From Bacteroidota bacterium (lineage in GTDB: Bacteria; Bacteroidota; Bacteroidia; Flavobacteriales; Weeksellaceae), in contig JAEWOD010000016.1 in NCBI GenBank assembly GCA_023461035.1, forward strand, positions 186,001 to 250,000: a stretch of DNA of 64,000 nucleotides. The letters run 5' to 3'. The notes under the pieces are model-generated. The model made no database searches, was not told the DNA's origin, and was given only the letters and a program-made list of their open reading frames with translations. Below, piece by piece: positions 16,703 to 24,538 of the stretch. The translations under genes were made by a program, and so were the position numbers. Position 1 is the first letter of the stretch; every line of letters starts with the position of its first letter.

Positions 16703-16770
16703 TGTTGGATGGAAGATGGAGGATGGAGGCTGGAGGATGGGAGATTGGAGATTGGAGATTGGAGATGGAA
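16701..16770 (+). repeat. Heptamer tandem repeat, 10 units (GATKGRA type)
   Basis: Ten consecutive 7-bp units: GATGTTG, GATGGAA, GATGGAG x2, GCTGGAG, GATGGGA, GATTGGA x3, GATGGAA. The array starts on the last bases of the RapZ-domain stop codon and ends 24 bp before the four-helix-bundle ATG. The same unit recurs in inverse orientation at 17153-17180 and near 42742-42769. Confidence 0.9.
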
Positions 16771-16794
16771 GTTAGAAAACATAAATTATAGAAA

Positions 16795-17148
16795 ATGAGT
16801 TTTAAATTTGAAAAAATAATTGTTTGGCAACGCTCAATGGAATATGGAGAAATGCTTTTCAATTTATCCGAAAAATTTCCAGAACGGGAGAAATTTAATT
16901 TGACTTCACAGATTACCCGAGCAGGAGATTCAATCGCTTTAAATATTGCTGAGGGAGCAATTCTTCAATCAAAACCTGAATTCCAAAGGTTTTTAGGGTA
17001 CTCCATCCGCTCATTGGCTGAAGTGGTCACTTGTCTTTATAAAGCCAAAAATCGAAAATATATAAATCAGGAAGAATTTGAATTTCATTATAAATTTGCT
17101 TTTGATTTGATGAATTCCCTAATTGCATTCCGAAAGAACTTAAAATGA
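16795..17148 (+). CDS. Four-helix-bundle protein (S23/IVP family)
   Basis: 117 aa, starting FKFEKIIVWQRSMEYGEMLF, then LTSQITRAGDSIALNIAEG, the signature of the 23S rRNA intervening-sequence protein family (related to the Avd protein of diversity-generating retroelements), and FLGYSIRSLAEVVTCLYKAK. The function of family members is unknown and they turn up at scattered genomic sites. Here it interrupts an otherwise tight operon and is bracketed by heptamer repeats in opposite orientation, suggesting insertion. Its stop overlaps the ATG at 17145 of the next gene. Confidence 0.9.
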   Translation: MSFKFEKIIVWQRSMEYGEMLFNLSEKFPEREKFNLTSQITRAGDSIALNIAEGAILQSKPEFQRFLGYSIRSLAEVVTCLYKAKNRKYINQEEFEFHYKFAFDLMNSLIAFRKNLK

Positions 17149-17891
17149 AAACTTCCATCTTCCATCCTCCATCTTCCATCTCTACCGCTATGCTCTTTGC
17201 CGCAGGCTTAGGAACTCGTCTGAAACCCTTTACCGATCATCATCCCAAAGCTTTGGCAATGGTCAACGGGAAACCTTTGCTCCAACGAAATATCGAATAT
17301 TTAAAGTCGTTTGGGATTGAGGAATTTGTGATCAATGTACATCATTTTGCCGATCAGATTCTGGATTTTTTAACGAAGAATGAAAATTTCGGTGTTCAAA
17401 TTCAGATTTCGGATGAATCGGATGAGGTTTTGGAAACCGGCGGTGGGTTGGTAAAAGCAAAAGAATTGTTGGGAAATCAACCTTTTCTGGTAATGAATGT
17501 AGACATCCTGACCGATTTGAATCTTTCCGAATTGATGAGGTTTCATTGGGAAAATCAGCCATTGGTCACGTTGGCTGTGTCGGACAGAGAAAGTTCGAGG
17601 AAATTATTATTTGAAGAAACCAACCGGCTGAAAGGCTGGAAAAACTTGAATTCAGGCGAAGAAATAATTGCGTCGGATAATGAATTAAACGAATTGGCTT
17701 TCAGTGGAATTCACATCATCGATCCAAAGATTTTTGAGAAAATGCCTTCATCCGGCAAATTTTCCATCATGACGACTTATATGGAATTGATGAAATCGGA
17801 AAAAATTCTGGGATTTGATCACAGCGGCGGAGTACTGGTGGATGTCGGCCGTCAGGAAAGCGTTTTGGAAGCGGAGAAGTTTTTTTTGTGA
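17145..17891 (+). CDS. MurU-like sugar-1-phosphate nucleotidyltransferase
   Basis: 248 aa. The nucleotidyltransferase signature AMLFAAGLGTRLKPFTDHHPKALAMVNGKPLL begins at residue 15, then DEVLETGGGLVKA and VMNVDILTDLN (metal-binding Asp), and FSGIHIIDP. With the AmgK-like kinase it would form UDP-MurNAc (or another activated sugar) from recycled sugar; a GDP-mannose type activity cannot be excluded. Residues 2-14 (KTSIFHPPSSIST) are encoded by heptamer repeat DNA, so the native start was probably lost; the ATG at 17190 (MLFAAGLG) is an alternative start. A small hairpin TCGTCC/GGACGA (17933-17949) may end the operon. Confidence 0.83.
   Translation: MKTSIFHPPSSISTAMLFAAGLGTRLKPFTDHHPKALAMVNGKPLLQRNIEYLKSFGIEEFVINVHHFADQILDFLTKNENFGVQIQISDESDEVLETGGGLVKAKELLGNQPFLVMNVDILTDLNLSELMRFHWENQPLVTLAVSDRESSRKLLFEETNRLKGWKNLNSGEEIIASDNELNELAFSGIHIIDPKIFEKMPSSGKFSIMTTYMELMKSEKILGFDHSGGVLVDVGRQESVLEAEKFFL
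17153..17180 (-). repeat. Heptamer repeat, 4 units, inverse of the array at 16701
   Basis: TTCCATC, TTCCATC, CTCCATC, TTCCATC. Read on the minus strand these are GATGGAA/GATGGAG, identical to units of the upstream array. The array lies inside the 5' end of the MurU-like reading frame. Confidence 0.85.
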
Positions 17892-18031
17892 AGTATATTG
17901 TAGGATTATTTTTACCCACCAATCGTCCCTACTGGACGAAATTTAATTTTAATCAAAGACTCAATCACCCATTACTCTACAACTCAAACACTCAACTTAA
18001 ATCCTTAACAATCAATTTACATTGAACAGAG

Positions 18032-18039
18032 TAATTTTG
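18032..18039 (+). promoter_or_regulatory. Candidate -7 element of the Na/Pi cotransporter gene
   Basis: TAATTTTG fits TAnnTTTG, 17 nt before the ATG at 18057. No clear -33 element. Confidence 0.35.
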
Positions 18040-18056
18040 CATCCTTAAACCGATAT

Positions 18057-19697
18057 ATGCAAACATTTCTGTTGATTTTGAATGTGCTGGGTTCCGTTTC
18101 GCTTTTCCTTTATGGGATGAAAGTGATGAGCGAAGCCATGCAGCGTTCGGCCGGCGGACGATTGCAGCAATTCCTGAACCGTATGACTCAAAATCCCTAT
18201 TCGGGTGTTTTAGCCGGAACGGTTTTTACCGGTGCTTTGCAGTCTTCTTCCATCGTCAGTGTTTTGACATTGAGTTTTGTAAATGCCGGTCTTCTGAATC
18301 TGAGGCGTGCTTTTTCCATCATCGTCGGAGCAAATGTGGGAACGGTCATCAAACTTTGGTTCATCATAGGATTGGGAATGGTTTGGCATGTAGAATCTCT
18401 TGCTTTACCGATCATTGCAGTAGCGGTGACCTTTTTCTTTTTCCGGAACCAAAAGGCCAAAGAATGGGCCGAATTCTGCATCGGGTTGGCACTTATTTTC
18501 ATCGGATTTTATTTTTTGAATCAATTTTTCCCTGATTTAACCCATCATAAATTATTTGACCAATATATTCAGGAATACGGTGGAAGTACTTCCTACGCAA
18601 CTTCGCTGGTATTTATTCTGATTGGGATTATTGTAACGTTTTTATTTCATTCGTCCAGTGCTTTTATTTTATTGGCAGCGGTTTTGGTTTCAAAATGGAT
18701 GAACATAGAACAAGCCGCCATGATGGTTCTCGGAGCCAATATAGGAACGACTTCGGCGGCTTTGATTGCTTCTACCGTGGGGAACAGAGCATCTAAAATC
18801 ACGGCTTGGTTTCATTTCTTTTTTAATATGATGGGCGTTGCTTTGTTTTTCTTTTTCGTTCCGTTCATTCTGGAATTATTGAAAAAAACGGTTTCTACTG
18901 ACGGAGAAATTCTCTTGGTTTCCTTTCATACATTTTTCAATGTCGTTTCGGCTTTGTTGATTTTACCTTTTGTCAATTCGGCAGCAGATTGGGCTGAAAA
19001 AAAATATTTGAAGAAATCCGAAAATCAATCTGCTTTGAAACTGATTGGCCGTCCGTTTGGGCCAACTGCCAAAATGTATGTATACGAAGCCAATCGCGAA
19101 ATCGTGAAATTTGCCGGAATTACCCGCCAGATCATCAATAATTTAGGTCGAATGATTTCGGAAAGTGACGATGAAAAATTCAAAGAACTCAAGAACCGGA
19201 TTTTCACATTAGAAAAAGAAAGTGATGATTTGGAAAAAAGTATTTTGAATTATCTGAATTCAATTTATCATTTTGAAATGTCGGGTGAAGTAGCACTGAA
19301 CATCCATCGGCTGATTGAAATTTGTCATCATTTGGAAAACATAGGGGATTTGGCGTTGAAAATTGCAAACATTCACAAGGAAAGAAGAAAAAGCAATAGT
19401 TTTATTACGCCCAAATTGAGAGAATTGCTTTTGGAATTACAGGATTCGCTTTCCACGGCGACCACGACTTTGGTTCAAAATCTAAATGAAACAAACGGAA
19501 AAGTGGATTTGCTGGAGGCAAAACAAATTGAAAAATCAATCGATAAAAAATTTGGACAGGCAGAAGATGCTTTGCTGAAAGCGATAGAATCCGATAAATT
19601 ATCTGCAAGAAGCGCACTTTATTATACCGAATTAATTCAAAACTACGAATTGATCGGCGATCATCTATATCAGGCCAATAAAGCACTTGGGAAATAA
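18057..19697 (+). CDS. Na/Pi cotransporter family protein with C-terminal PhoU-like domain
   Basis: 546 aa. The membrane half carries the two inverted repeats of the family, with GALQSSSIVSVLTLSFVNAGLL (about residue 60) and LFHSSSAFILLAAVLV (about 198); the QSSS/HSSS motifs bind substrate. VGANVGTV and LGANIGTTSAA are the matching glycine-rich segments. The last 200 residues form helical PhoU-like repeats (ENIGDLALKIANIHKE, ELIGDHLYQANKAL). It should import phosphate with sodium, PhoU-like parts being regulatory. Monocistronic with its own promoter; a heptamer repeat follows. Confidence 0.92.
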   Translation: MQTFLLILNVLGSVSLFLYGMKVMSEAMQRSAGGRLQQFLNRMTQNPYSGVLAGTVFTGALQSSSIVSVLTLSFVNAGLLNLRRAFSIIVGANVGTVIKLWFIIGLGMVWHVESLALPIIAVAVTFFFFRNQKAKEWAEFCIGLALIFIGFYFLNQFFPDLTHHKLFDQYIQEYGGSTSYATSLVFILIGIIVTFLFHSSSAFILLAAVLVSKWMNIEQAAMMVLGANIGTTSAALIASTVGNRASKITAWFHFFFNMMGVALFFFFVPFILELLKKTVSTDGEILLVSFHTFFNVVSALLILPFVNSAADWAEKKYLKKSENQSALKLIGRPFGPTAKMYVYEANREIVKFAGITRQIINNLGRMISESDDEKFKELKNRIFTLEKESDDLEKSILNYLNSIYHFEMSGEVALNIHRLIEICHHLENIGDLALKIANIHKERRKSNSFITPKLRELLLELQDSLSTATTTLVQNLNETNGKVDLLEAKQIEKSIDKKFGQAEDALLKAIESDKLSARSALYYTELIQNYELIGDHLYQANKALGK

Positions 19698-19702
19698 ATT
19701 CG

Positions 19703-19730
19703 TTTAAAGTTTAAGGTTTAAGGTTTCAAG
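19703..19730 (+). repeat. Heptamer tandem repeat, 4 units (TTTAARG type)
   Basis: TTTAAAG, TTTAAGG, TTTAAGG, TTTCAAG, starting 6 bp after the cotransporter stop and ending just ahead of the LuxE-like gene. Confidence 0.85.
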
Positions 19731-19746
19731 TTGGTAAATTTGGCAG

Positions 19747-20727
19747 ATGATTTCCAAAGAAGATATTTTTTCTATTCAAAACCAACAGGAATTTGAAAAA
19801 ACTGCCTTGAAAGTTTTTCAAATTCAAGCGAAAAATAATTTGGTTTATGCCGATTTTTTACGTTTTCTGAAAGTAAATCCGGAGGAAGTTGATTCCGTAG
19901 AAAAAATTCCTTTTTTACCGATTCGTTTTTTTAAATCCCATGACGTGATTTCGGGAAGCGGAAACGCCGAAACGATTTTCACCAGCTCCGGTACCACCGG
20001 AAGTCAAACGAGCAGGCATTTGGTGACGGATTTAAGCTTTTACAGAAAAGGTTTGGAGCATGGTTTTCATCATTTTTATGGAAATTTTGAGGATTATTCG
20101 GTGTTTGCATTGTTGCCTTCTTATCTGGAGCGGGAAGGTTCTTCGCTGATTGATATGGTAGAATTCTGGTTGAAGAAGTCGGACAAAGGTGGTTTTTATT
20201 TGTACAATCATGAAGAATTATGTGAAGATTTGATTCGAAATGAAAAGGAAGGAAGAAAAGCGATTTTAATCGGCGTTTCGTTTGCGTTACTGGATTTTGT
20301 GGAGAATTATCAATTGAACCTAAAAAATACCATCGTCATGGAAACCGGTGGGATGAAAGGTCGAAAAGAGGAAGTTACGCGCGAGGAACTGCATAAAATC
20401 CTGAAAAAAGGATTTGGTGTAAATGAAATTCATTCGGAATATGGTATGACGGAATTGCTTTCGCAGGCCTATTCAAAAGGAAATTCCCGGTTTGAAACAC
20501 CCCACTGGATGAAAATTCTGGTTCGGGATACGGAAGATCCTTTGACCTTTTTGCCAGAAGGAAAAACCGGCGGAATTAACGTGATTGATTTGGCTAATCT
20601 GAATTCCTGCAGCTTCATTGCAACCGATGATCTGGGGAAAATTCATTCCGATAATTCGTTTGAAGTTCTGGGGAGGTTTGACAATTCTGATGTCAGAGGT
20701 TGTAACCTGATGGTAGCTGATGTTTAG
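19747..20727 (+). CDS. LuxE/PaaK-like acyl-protein synthetase family protein
   Basis: 326 aa adenylate-forming-enzyme relative: FTSSGTTGSQTSRH matches the P-loop-like AMP motif, with VFALLPSYLEREGSSLIDMVEFWL and IHSEYGMTELLSQAY following as in LuxE. LuxE activates fatty acids for the luciferase reductase, but no lux genes are present, and stand-alone homologues are frequent in Flavobacteria with unknown substrate. Convergent with the DUF3857 gene; the two overlap by 4 bp. Confidence 0.82.
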   Translation: MISKEDIFSIQNQQEFEKTALKVFQIQAKNNLVYADFLRFLKVNPEEVDSVEKIPFLPIRFFKSHDVISGSGNAETIFTSSGTTGSQTSRHLVTDLSFYRKGLEHGFHHFYGNFEDYSVFALLPSYLEREGSSLIDMVEFWLKKSDKGGFYLYNHEELCEDLIRNEKEGRKAILIGVSFALLDFVENYQLNLKNTIVMETGGMKGRKEEVTREELHKILKKGFGVNEIHSEYGMTELLSQAYSKGNSRFETPHWMKILVRDTEDPLTFLPEGKTGGINVIDLANLNSCSFIATDDLGKIHSDNSFEVLGRFDNSDVRGCNLMVADV

Positions 20728-22616
20728 TTCTTCTTTATTAAAATCGTTTTGGAAGCATCCAGATTTGCCTTTTCAAAAAAGGATTTTATTTCAGCATAAT
20801 TTTTATCAAATACGGCTTTTCCTAAATAAAATTCGATGTGAAAGATCAATTTTCCATCTTTTATCTCGGCATTTTGGAAATAAACTAATTCATTTGTGCT
20901 TAATTTTCTATGGACACTGAAACCTTGAGGGACTTCCATTTTATAACCTTCCGGAATTTCTACCACCACATCTGTCTTATAAAAAAATGGAAAATTGAAC
21001 TCCAAGGCACGTTCACGCATTGCTTCACTTAGTGAGAATCCGGAAATCAGATTTTTTAAGGGGTTTTCTATACTTATGAAATTTGTATTTTCCAAGGTAG
21101 AAGTTTCTGACAGAATCCTTTCCAATTCAAAATTTTCTTCATCAGATTCTTTAAAATCTCTTTTTTTCTCAGTCGTCAGAATATCCAAGGCATCAGTTTG
21201 CGGATTGTATTTTTCTATGCCTTTTTGATGACCTACCGATTTTTCTTTAAAGTAACCGTTTCGTTTTTCACTTCGGTTCAGCATATATTTTCCGTTACGA
21301 AAGACGTAATTCTGAATAGAATGATATTCGGATACCATAGGATTCAAAGAAATAAAACGTTCGATCTTCGGATCTACAACTAGGCCATAATGGTTAAAAT
21401 CTCTAAGCGGCACATATCCTAAATCATAGCTCATATCAGATGCGTCAATTAGATAAGTTGATCCATCATTTAAAGTAATCAGGTTCAGAACAAGATTAAA
21501 CTGCCCAAGAAATGGATAGGAAGTTATGATTTTGCCGTGGTCGCGTGTACTGAGTAAAACCAAATCTGTTCTGAGTCCTTTGTTTTCTAAAACCGAATTT
21601 AAGAGTAGATTTAAATCGGTAGAATTTCCTGAATGATTTTTATATGTTTCACGATTGGATTGTTGGGTGTAGATACTGTAAAAATTATTCCATTTGTAAT
21701 TTTGTTTGAAATAATTGTAGATATTCTTTAAAGCTTCGTGTTCGTCTTTGCCATTTGGGATGGATCCTGCGATTTCTTTTCCAATAGAATTGCTTTTTAT
21801 TCCTGCATAATGTTTAGCCATTTCTTCGCTTAATTCTTCCCATGAAGACAGAACATCTTCATATGAACTGGAAGAGCCATCAAATCCCTGACTTTTCATG
21901 TATCCTCTTAACTGAAATACAATTCTTTCCGACATATCTTTCCGATTATAAAGAAAATTCAATGTCCGATAACTAGGAACATTGCTCAGGGTCCAATTGC
22001 TCAAACCTTTTCTTCCTTTTGCAAATTGGACAATTTTTTCGCCAATCATCAGGGAAGTATAGTCCAACCGCATTTCATTCTTTATATCATATCGGCTGAA
22101 AAGTGTAGGGAATTCATGTTGAAACCTCCAAGCATCTAACAAGTAAAGATTTTGGTCATCCAAAGTATATTCAAATTCAATTATAGATCCCACGTGTACA
22201 TTTGGGAAAGTAAATTTTTTGGCGTTATAATATTCGTTTACGGTTACATCAAAAATCGAATTTTTATCTACGGGATAAATAACCGCTTTTCCGTTTTCGA
22301 TATTGATGGTTTGCGCTTTGATGTTTTTGATGTTTTCTGTTGATTTATAATTGTAATAAACCAATTCCTGATTCGCAGCTTCAATTCCTCTTTCATTTAA
22401 AATTTTAAATCTCCTGTAAATATGAGTTTGAAAAGTGCCGGTAATAATAGATTTACCCTCCTCAAAAAGAATCACGAGCGGCGCATCAGGTTCAAATGAA
22501 ACAGTTTTATAGTCGATTTCAGCTTGTGAAATATCTCCCCATTTGGTTTTGGGATTGATTTGTGCAGAACTGATGATGGCCAAAAATAATAGGGTTAAAA
22601 ATGGCAAGGATTTCAT
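20724..22616 (-). CDS. Secreted DUF3857/transglutaminase-like protein with degenerate active site
   Basis: 630 aa with a signal peptide (MKSLPFLTLLFLAIISSAQ). Residues about 50-200 form the DUF3857 beta domain (FKILNERGIEAANQ, VGSIIEFEYTLDD); about 270-390 form a transglutaminase-like domain. Where a catalytic Cys is expected the sequence reads HSGNSTDLNLLLNSVLENKG (Ser), and the catalytic His position is FNLVLN (Leu). Only the Asp (LIDASD) remains. So it is probably not a protease or crosslinker. Such inactive versions are common in Bacteroidota; their role is unknown. Confidence 0.85.
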   Translation of the reverse strand: MKSLPFLTLLFLAIISSAQINPKTKWGDISQAEIDYKTVSFEPDAPLVILFEEGKSIITGTFQTHIYRRFKILNERGIEAANQELVYYNYKSTENIKNIKAQTINIENGKAVIYPVDKNSIFDVTVNEYYNAKKFTFPNVHVGSIIEFEYTLDDQNLYLLDAWRFQHEFPTLFSRYDIKNEMRLDYTSLMIGEKIVQFAKGRKGLSNWTLSNVPSYRTLNFLYNRKDMSERIVFQLRGYMKSQGFDGSSSSYEDVLSSWEELSEEMAKHYAGIKSNSIGKEIAGSIPNGKDEHEALKNIYNYFKQNYKWNNFYSIYTQQSNRETYKNHSGNSTDLNLLLNSVLENKGLRTDLVLLSTRDHGKIITSYPFLGQFNLVLNLITLNDGSTYLIDASDMSYDLGYVPLRDFNHYGLVVDPKIERFISLNPMVSEYHSIQNYVFRNGKYMLNRSEKRNGYFKEKSVGHQKGIEKYNPQTDALDILTTEKKRDFKESDEENFELERILSETSTLENTNFISIENPLKNLISGFSLSEAMRERALEFNFPFFYKTDVVVEIPEGYKMEVPQGFSVHRKLSTNELVYFQNAEIKDGKLIFHIEFYLGKAVFDKNYAEIKSFFEKANLDASKTILIKKN

Positions 22617-22621
22617 TTTAG

Positions 22622-23386
22622 TTATTTTAGAAAAGATTTAAGTTTTTGTTTTGTTCTTAATTTCCGATGGTATCTCCTTTGGAAATTTTCCGTAAAACCC
22701 CAAAGCAGCTCAAATAATTTTTCAGGATTTTCGCCGGAAATTTCAGCATATTCTTCCGCCATGATTTTTACCATTTCCTTTTTGGGCGTAAGCCGGGAGA
22801 GGTTTTTCATGCGGAGTTCAGTAGACATCATATCATGAAAATTCATGCGGTTTAGATCCACAAGGAAAAATTCGTACTGTTTGTTTCCTGAATTTTTAAT
22901 CAACGTATTTCCGGGCGAATGGTCCTTAAACTCAATTCCCGCTTCATGCATTTTGTAGCAAAAACGGGTAAATTGACGTAAAATGGATTCTTCGTCAGGA
23001 AAATCCTTAATTTCGACCAATTCACGAAAGGTCAAATCATACTCCTGATGTAGACTTGCGTAAAAGCTTTTTTGTAGTCCCAACCCACTGAAATTTTCCA
23101 TAAAAGCAACCGGAGTTGGAGTCCCGATTCCTTTTCCCAACAGCAAATTAGCAAACTCAAACGACCTTCTGGCTTTTGATTTACGGAAATGTTTGTAAAC
23201 AAACTGATTGAATTTGTTGGGGATCTTGAAAGATTTGACATTTATTTTTTGTCCGCCGATTTCAAAAATCTTGATTTTATTTCGCTCACCGATTATGAAA
23301 TCGCTTCCTGTGTTCTCAAAATTTTGAAAAGCAGAGCGGATTTCATTTTCAATCAGTTTAAATTCGGGGTTTACCTCAAAAATCAT
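22622..23386 (-). CDS. Lipopolysaccharide (Kdo/heptose) kinase family protein
   Basis: 254 aa protein-kinase-like fold of the InaA/KdkA group. Residues INVKSFKIPNKFNQFVYKHFRKSKARRSFEFAN match the N-lobe, GIGTPTPVAFME follows, and the catalytic loop is GIEFKDHSPGNTLI with the metal motif FFLVDLNRMNF. Family members phosphorylate sugars in the LPS inner core on the cytoplasmic face. It lies 5 bp downstream of... i.e. upstream in transcription of the DUF3857 gene with only 5 bp between them, and is divergent from two glycosyltransferase-type genes, which supports an envelope-sugar role. Confidence 0.82.
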   Translation of the reverse strand: MIFEVNPEFKLIENEIRSAFQNFENTGSDFIIGERNKIKIFEIGGQKINVKSFKIPNKFNQFVYKHFRKSKARRSFEFANLLLGKGIGTPTPVAFMENFSGLGLQKSFYASLHQEYDLTFRELVEIKDFPDEESILRQFTRFCYKMHEAGIEFKDHSPGNTLIKNSGNKQYEFFLVDLNRMNFHDMMSTELRMKNLSRLTPKKEMVKIMAEEYAEISGENPEKLFELLWGFTENFQRRYHRKLRTKQKLKSFLK

Positions 23387-23434
23387 TTAAAAGATTTGCG
23401 CAAAAATAATGATACTATTTTAGTCTGTACAACT

Positions 23435-23442
23435 TATATTTG
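23435..23442 (+). promoter_or_regulatory. Candidate -7 element of the glycosyltransferase operon
   Basis: TATATTTG fits TAnnTTTG; the ATG at 23458 is 15 nt downstream. No clear -33 element. Confidence 0.4.
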
Positions 23443-23457
23443 GATAATTAACGTGAA

Positions 23458-24528
23458 ATGAGCATGAAATCCGTTTTTTTAGAATCTCATAATATTAAAA
23501 ATCTTGCTTCCGGTTTTGGTATTTTTAATTATGAACTAATCAAAGCATTTGCACAAGTAAATCCAGCTGATTTAGAGTTGACATTGAACTTAAAGCATCC
23601 CGGAAAATTAAAAAAAGAATTCGGAGACCGGTTTATTTATAATCGGTATACTCCTTTGCAACGGCAAGATTGGTGGGGCGTTTTAGGTAAATACGATGTT
23701 TGGCATTGTATGAATCAGAACATAAGAATTGAGCCCATTTCGAAGCCAAAAAAATACATTTTGACGGTACATGATGTGAATTTTGTAGAAGATGTCAATG
23801 TGAAAGCAAACAGCGGCCGGCATGATAGATTTAAAAAGAAACTGAAAAAAGTGGATATGATTACCTATATTTCGGAATATGCCCGTACACAAACCCATCA
23901 ATATTTTCAGGTTCCCCATCATATAGAAGAAAGAATTATCTACAATGGAAATCCCATTACCGAAATTTTGGATATTTCCAATTATCATCCGGAAGTACCT
24001 GTGGATTTGCCTTATTTTTATTCGATTGGTGATTTCCTCGAAAAGAAAAATTATGCATCTTTGGTTCGGATGATGCAGTTTGCTCCTGATCATCGTTTGA
24101 TTATTTCCGGAAATACACAGAAATCTTATGGTGAAACCATCAGAAGTTTAATCAAAGAACTCAATCTGGAAGACCGTGTATTTTTGACCGAAAGGGTTTC
24201 CGAAACAGGAAAACAATATTTTATGCAAAATGCCAAGGCCTTTCTTTTTCCTTCGGTTGGTGAAGGGTTTGGGCTTCCTCCCATAGAAGCTATGCGGTTT
24301 GGGAAACCTGTTTTTTTGTCCACTTTTGCTTCGCTTCCTGAGGTTGGTGGAGAGGCAGCTTTTTATTGGGAGAATTTTGACCCCAACTATATGAAAGAAT
24401 TTTTGTTTCACAAGTTGGAAGAATTTAATCAGGACGAGGAAAATTGGATTAAAAATTTAAAAGAAAGAGCCGATTATTTTAGTTGGGAAAAAGCAGCTGA
24501 AGAATATTTGGACTGTTACCGATCTTAA
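23458..24528 (+). CDS. Family GT4-type glycosyltransferase
   Basis: 356 aa, GT-B fold. The C-terminal Rossmann half shows YFYSIGDFLEKKNYASLVRMM, HRLIISGN, EDRVFLTERVSETGKQYFMQNAKAFLFPSVGEGFGLPPIEAMRFGKPVFLS, the classic EX7E nucleotide-sugar motif of GT4 enzymes. The N-terminal half has HCMNQNIRIEP and ILTVHDVNFVE. Acts on an unknown acceptor, probably LPS or another surface glycan given the neighbouring LPS-kinase-like gene. The start at 23464 (MKSVFLES) is an alternative. Followed 10 bp later by another sugar-related gene. Confidence 0.88.
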   Translation: MSMKSVFLESHNIKNLASGFGIFNYELIKAFAQVNPADLELTLNLKHPGKLKKEFGDRFIYNRYTPLQRQDWWGVLGKYDVWHCMNQNIRIEPISKPKKYILTVHDVNFVEDVNVKANSGRHDRFKKKLKKVDMITYISEYARTQTHQYFQVPHHIEERIIYNGNPITEILDISNYHPEVPVDLPYFYSIGDFLEKKNYASLVRMMQFAPDHRLIISGNTQKSYGETIRSLIKELNLEDRVFLTERVSETGKQYFMQNAKAFLFPSVGEGFGLPPIEAMRFGKPVFLSTFASLPEVGGEAAFYWENFDPNYMKEFLFHKLEEFNQDEENWIKNLKERADYFSWEKAAEEYLDCYRS

Positions 24529-24538
24529 TTATTTCAGG

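Noticed and set aside
16701..17180. Regular repeats considered as a CRISPR array
   Set aside because: The units are 7 bp with no spacers, and there are no cas genes in the window.
17889..18026. GTG-started reading frame directly after the MurU-like gene (about 45 codons)
   Set aside because: No family resemblance, no promoter of its own, and it covers a possible terminator hairpin and the region upstream of the cotransporter.
20720..20920. Plus-strand ORF overlapping the end of the DUF3857 gene
   Set aside because: It is a shadow of the minus-strand coding sequence.
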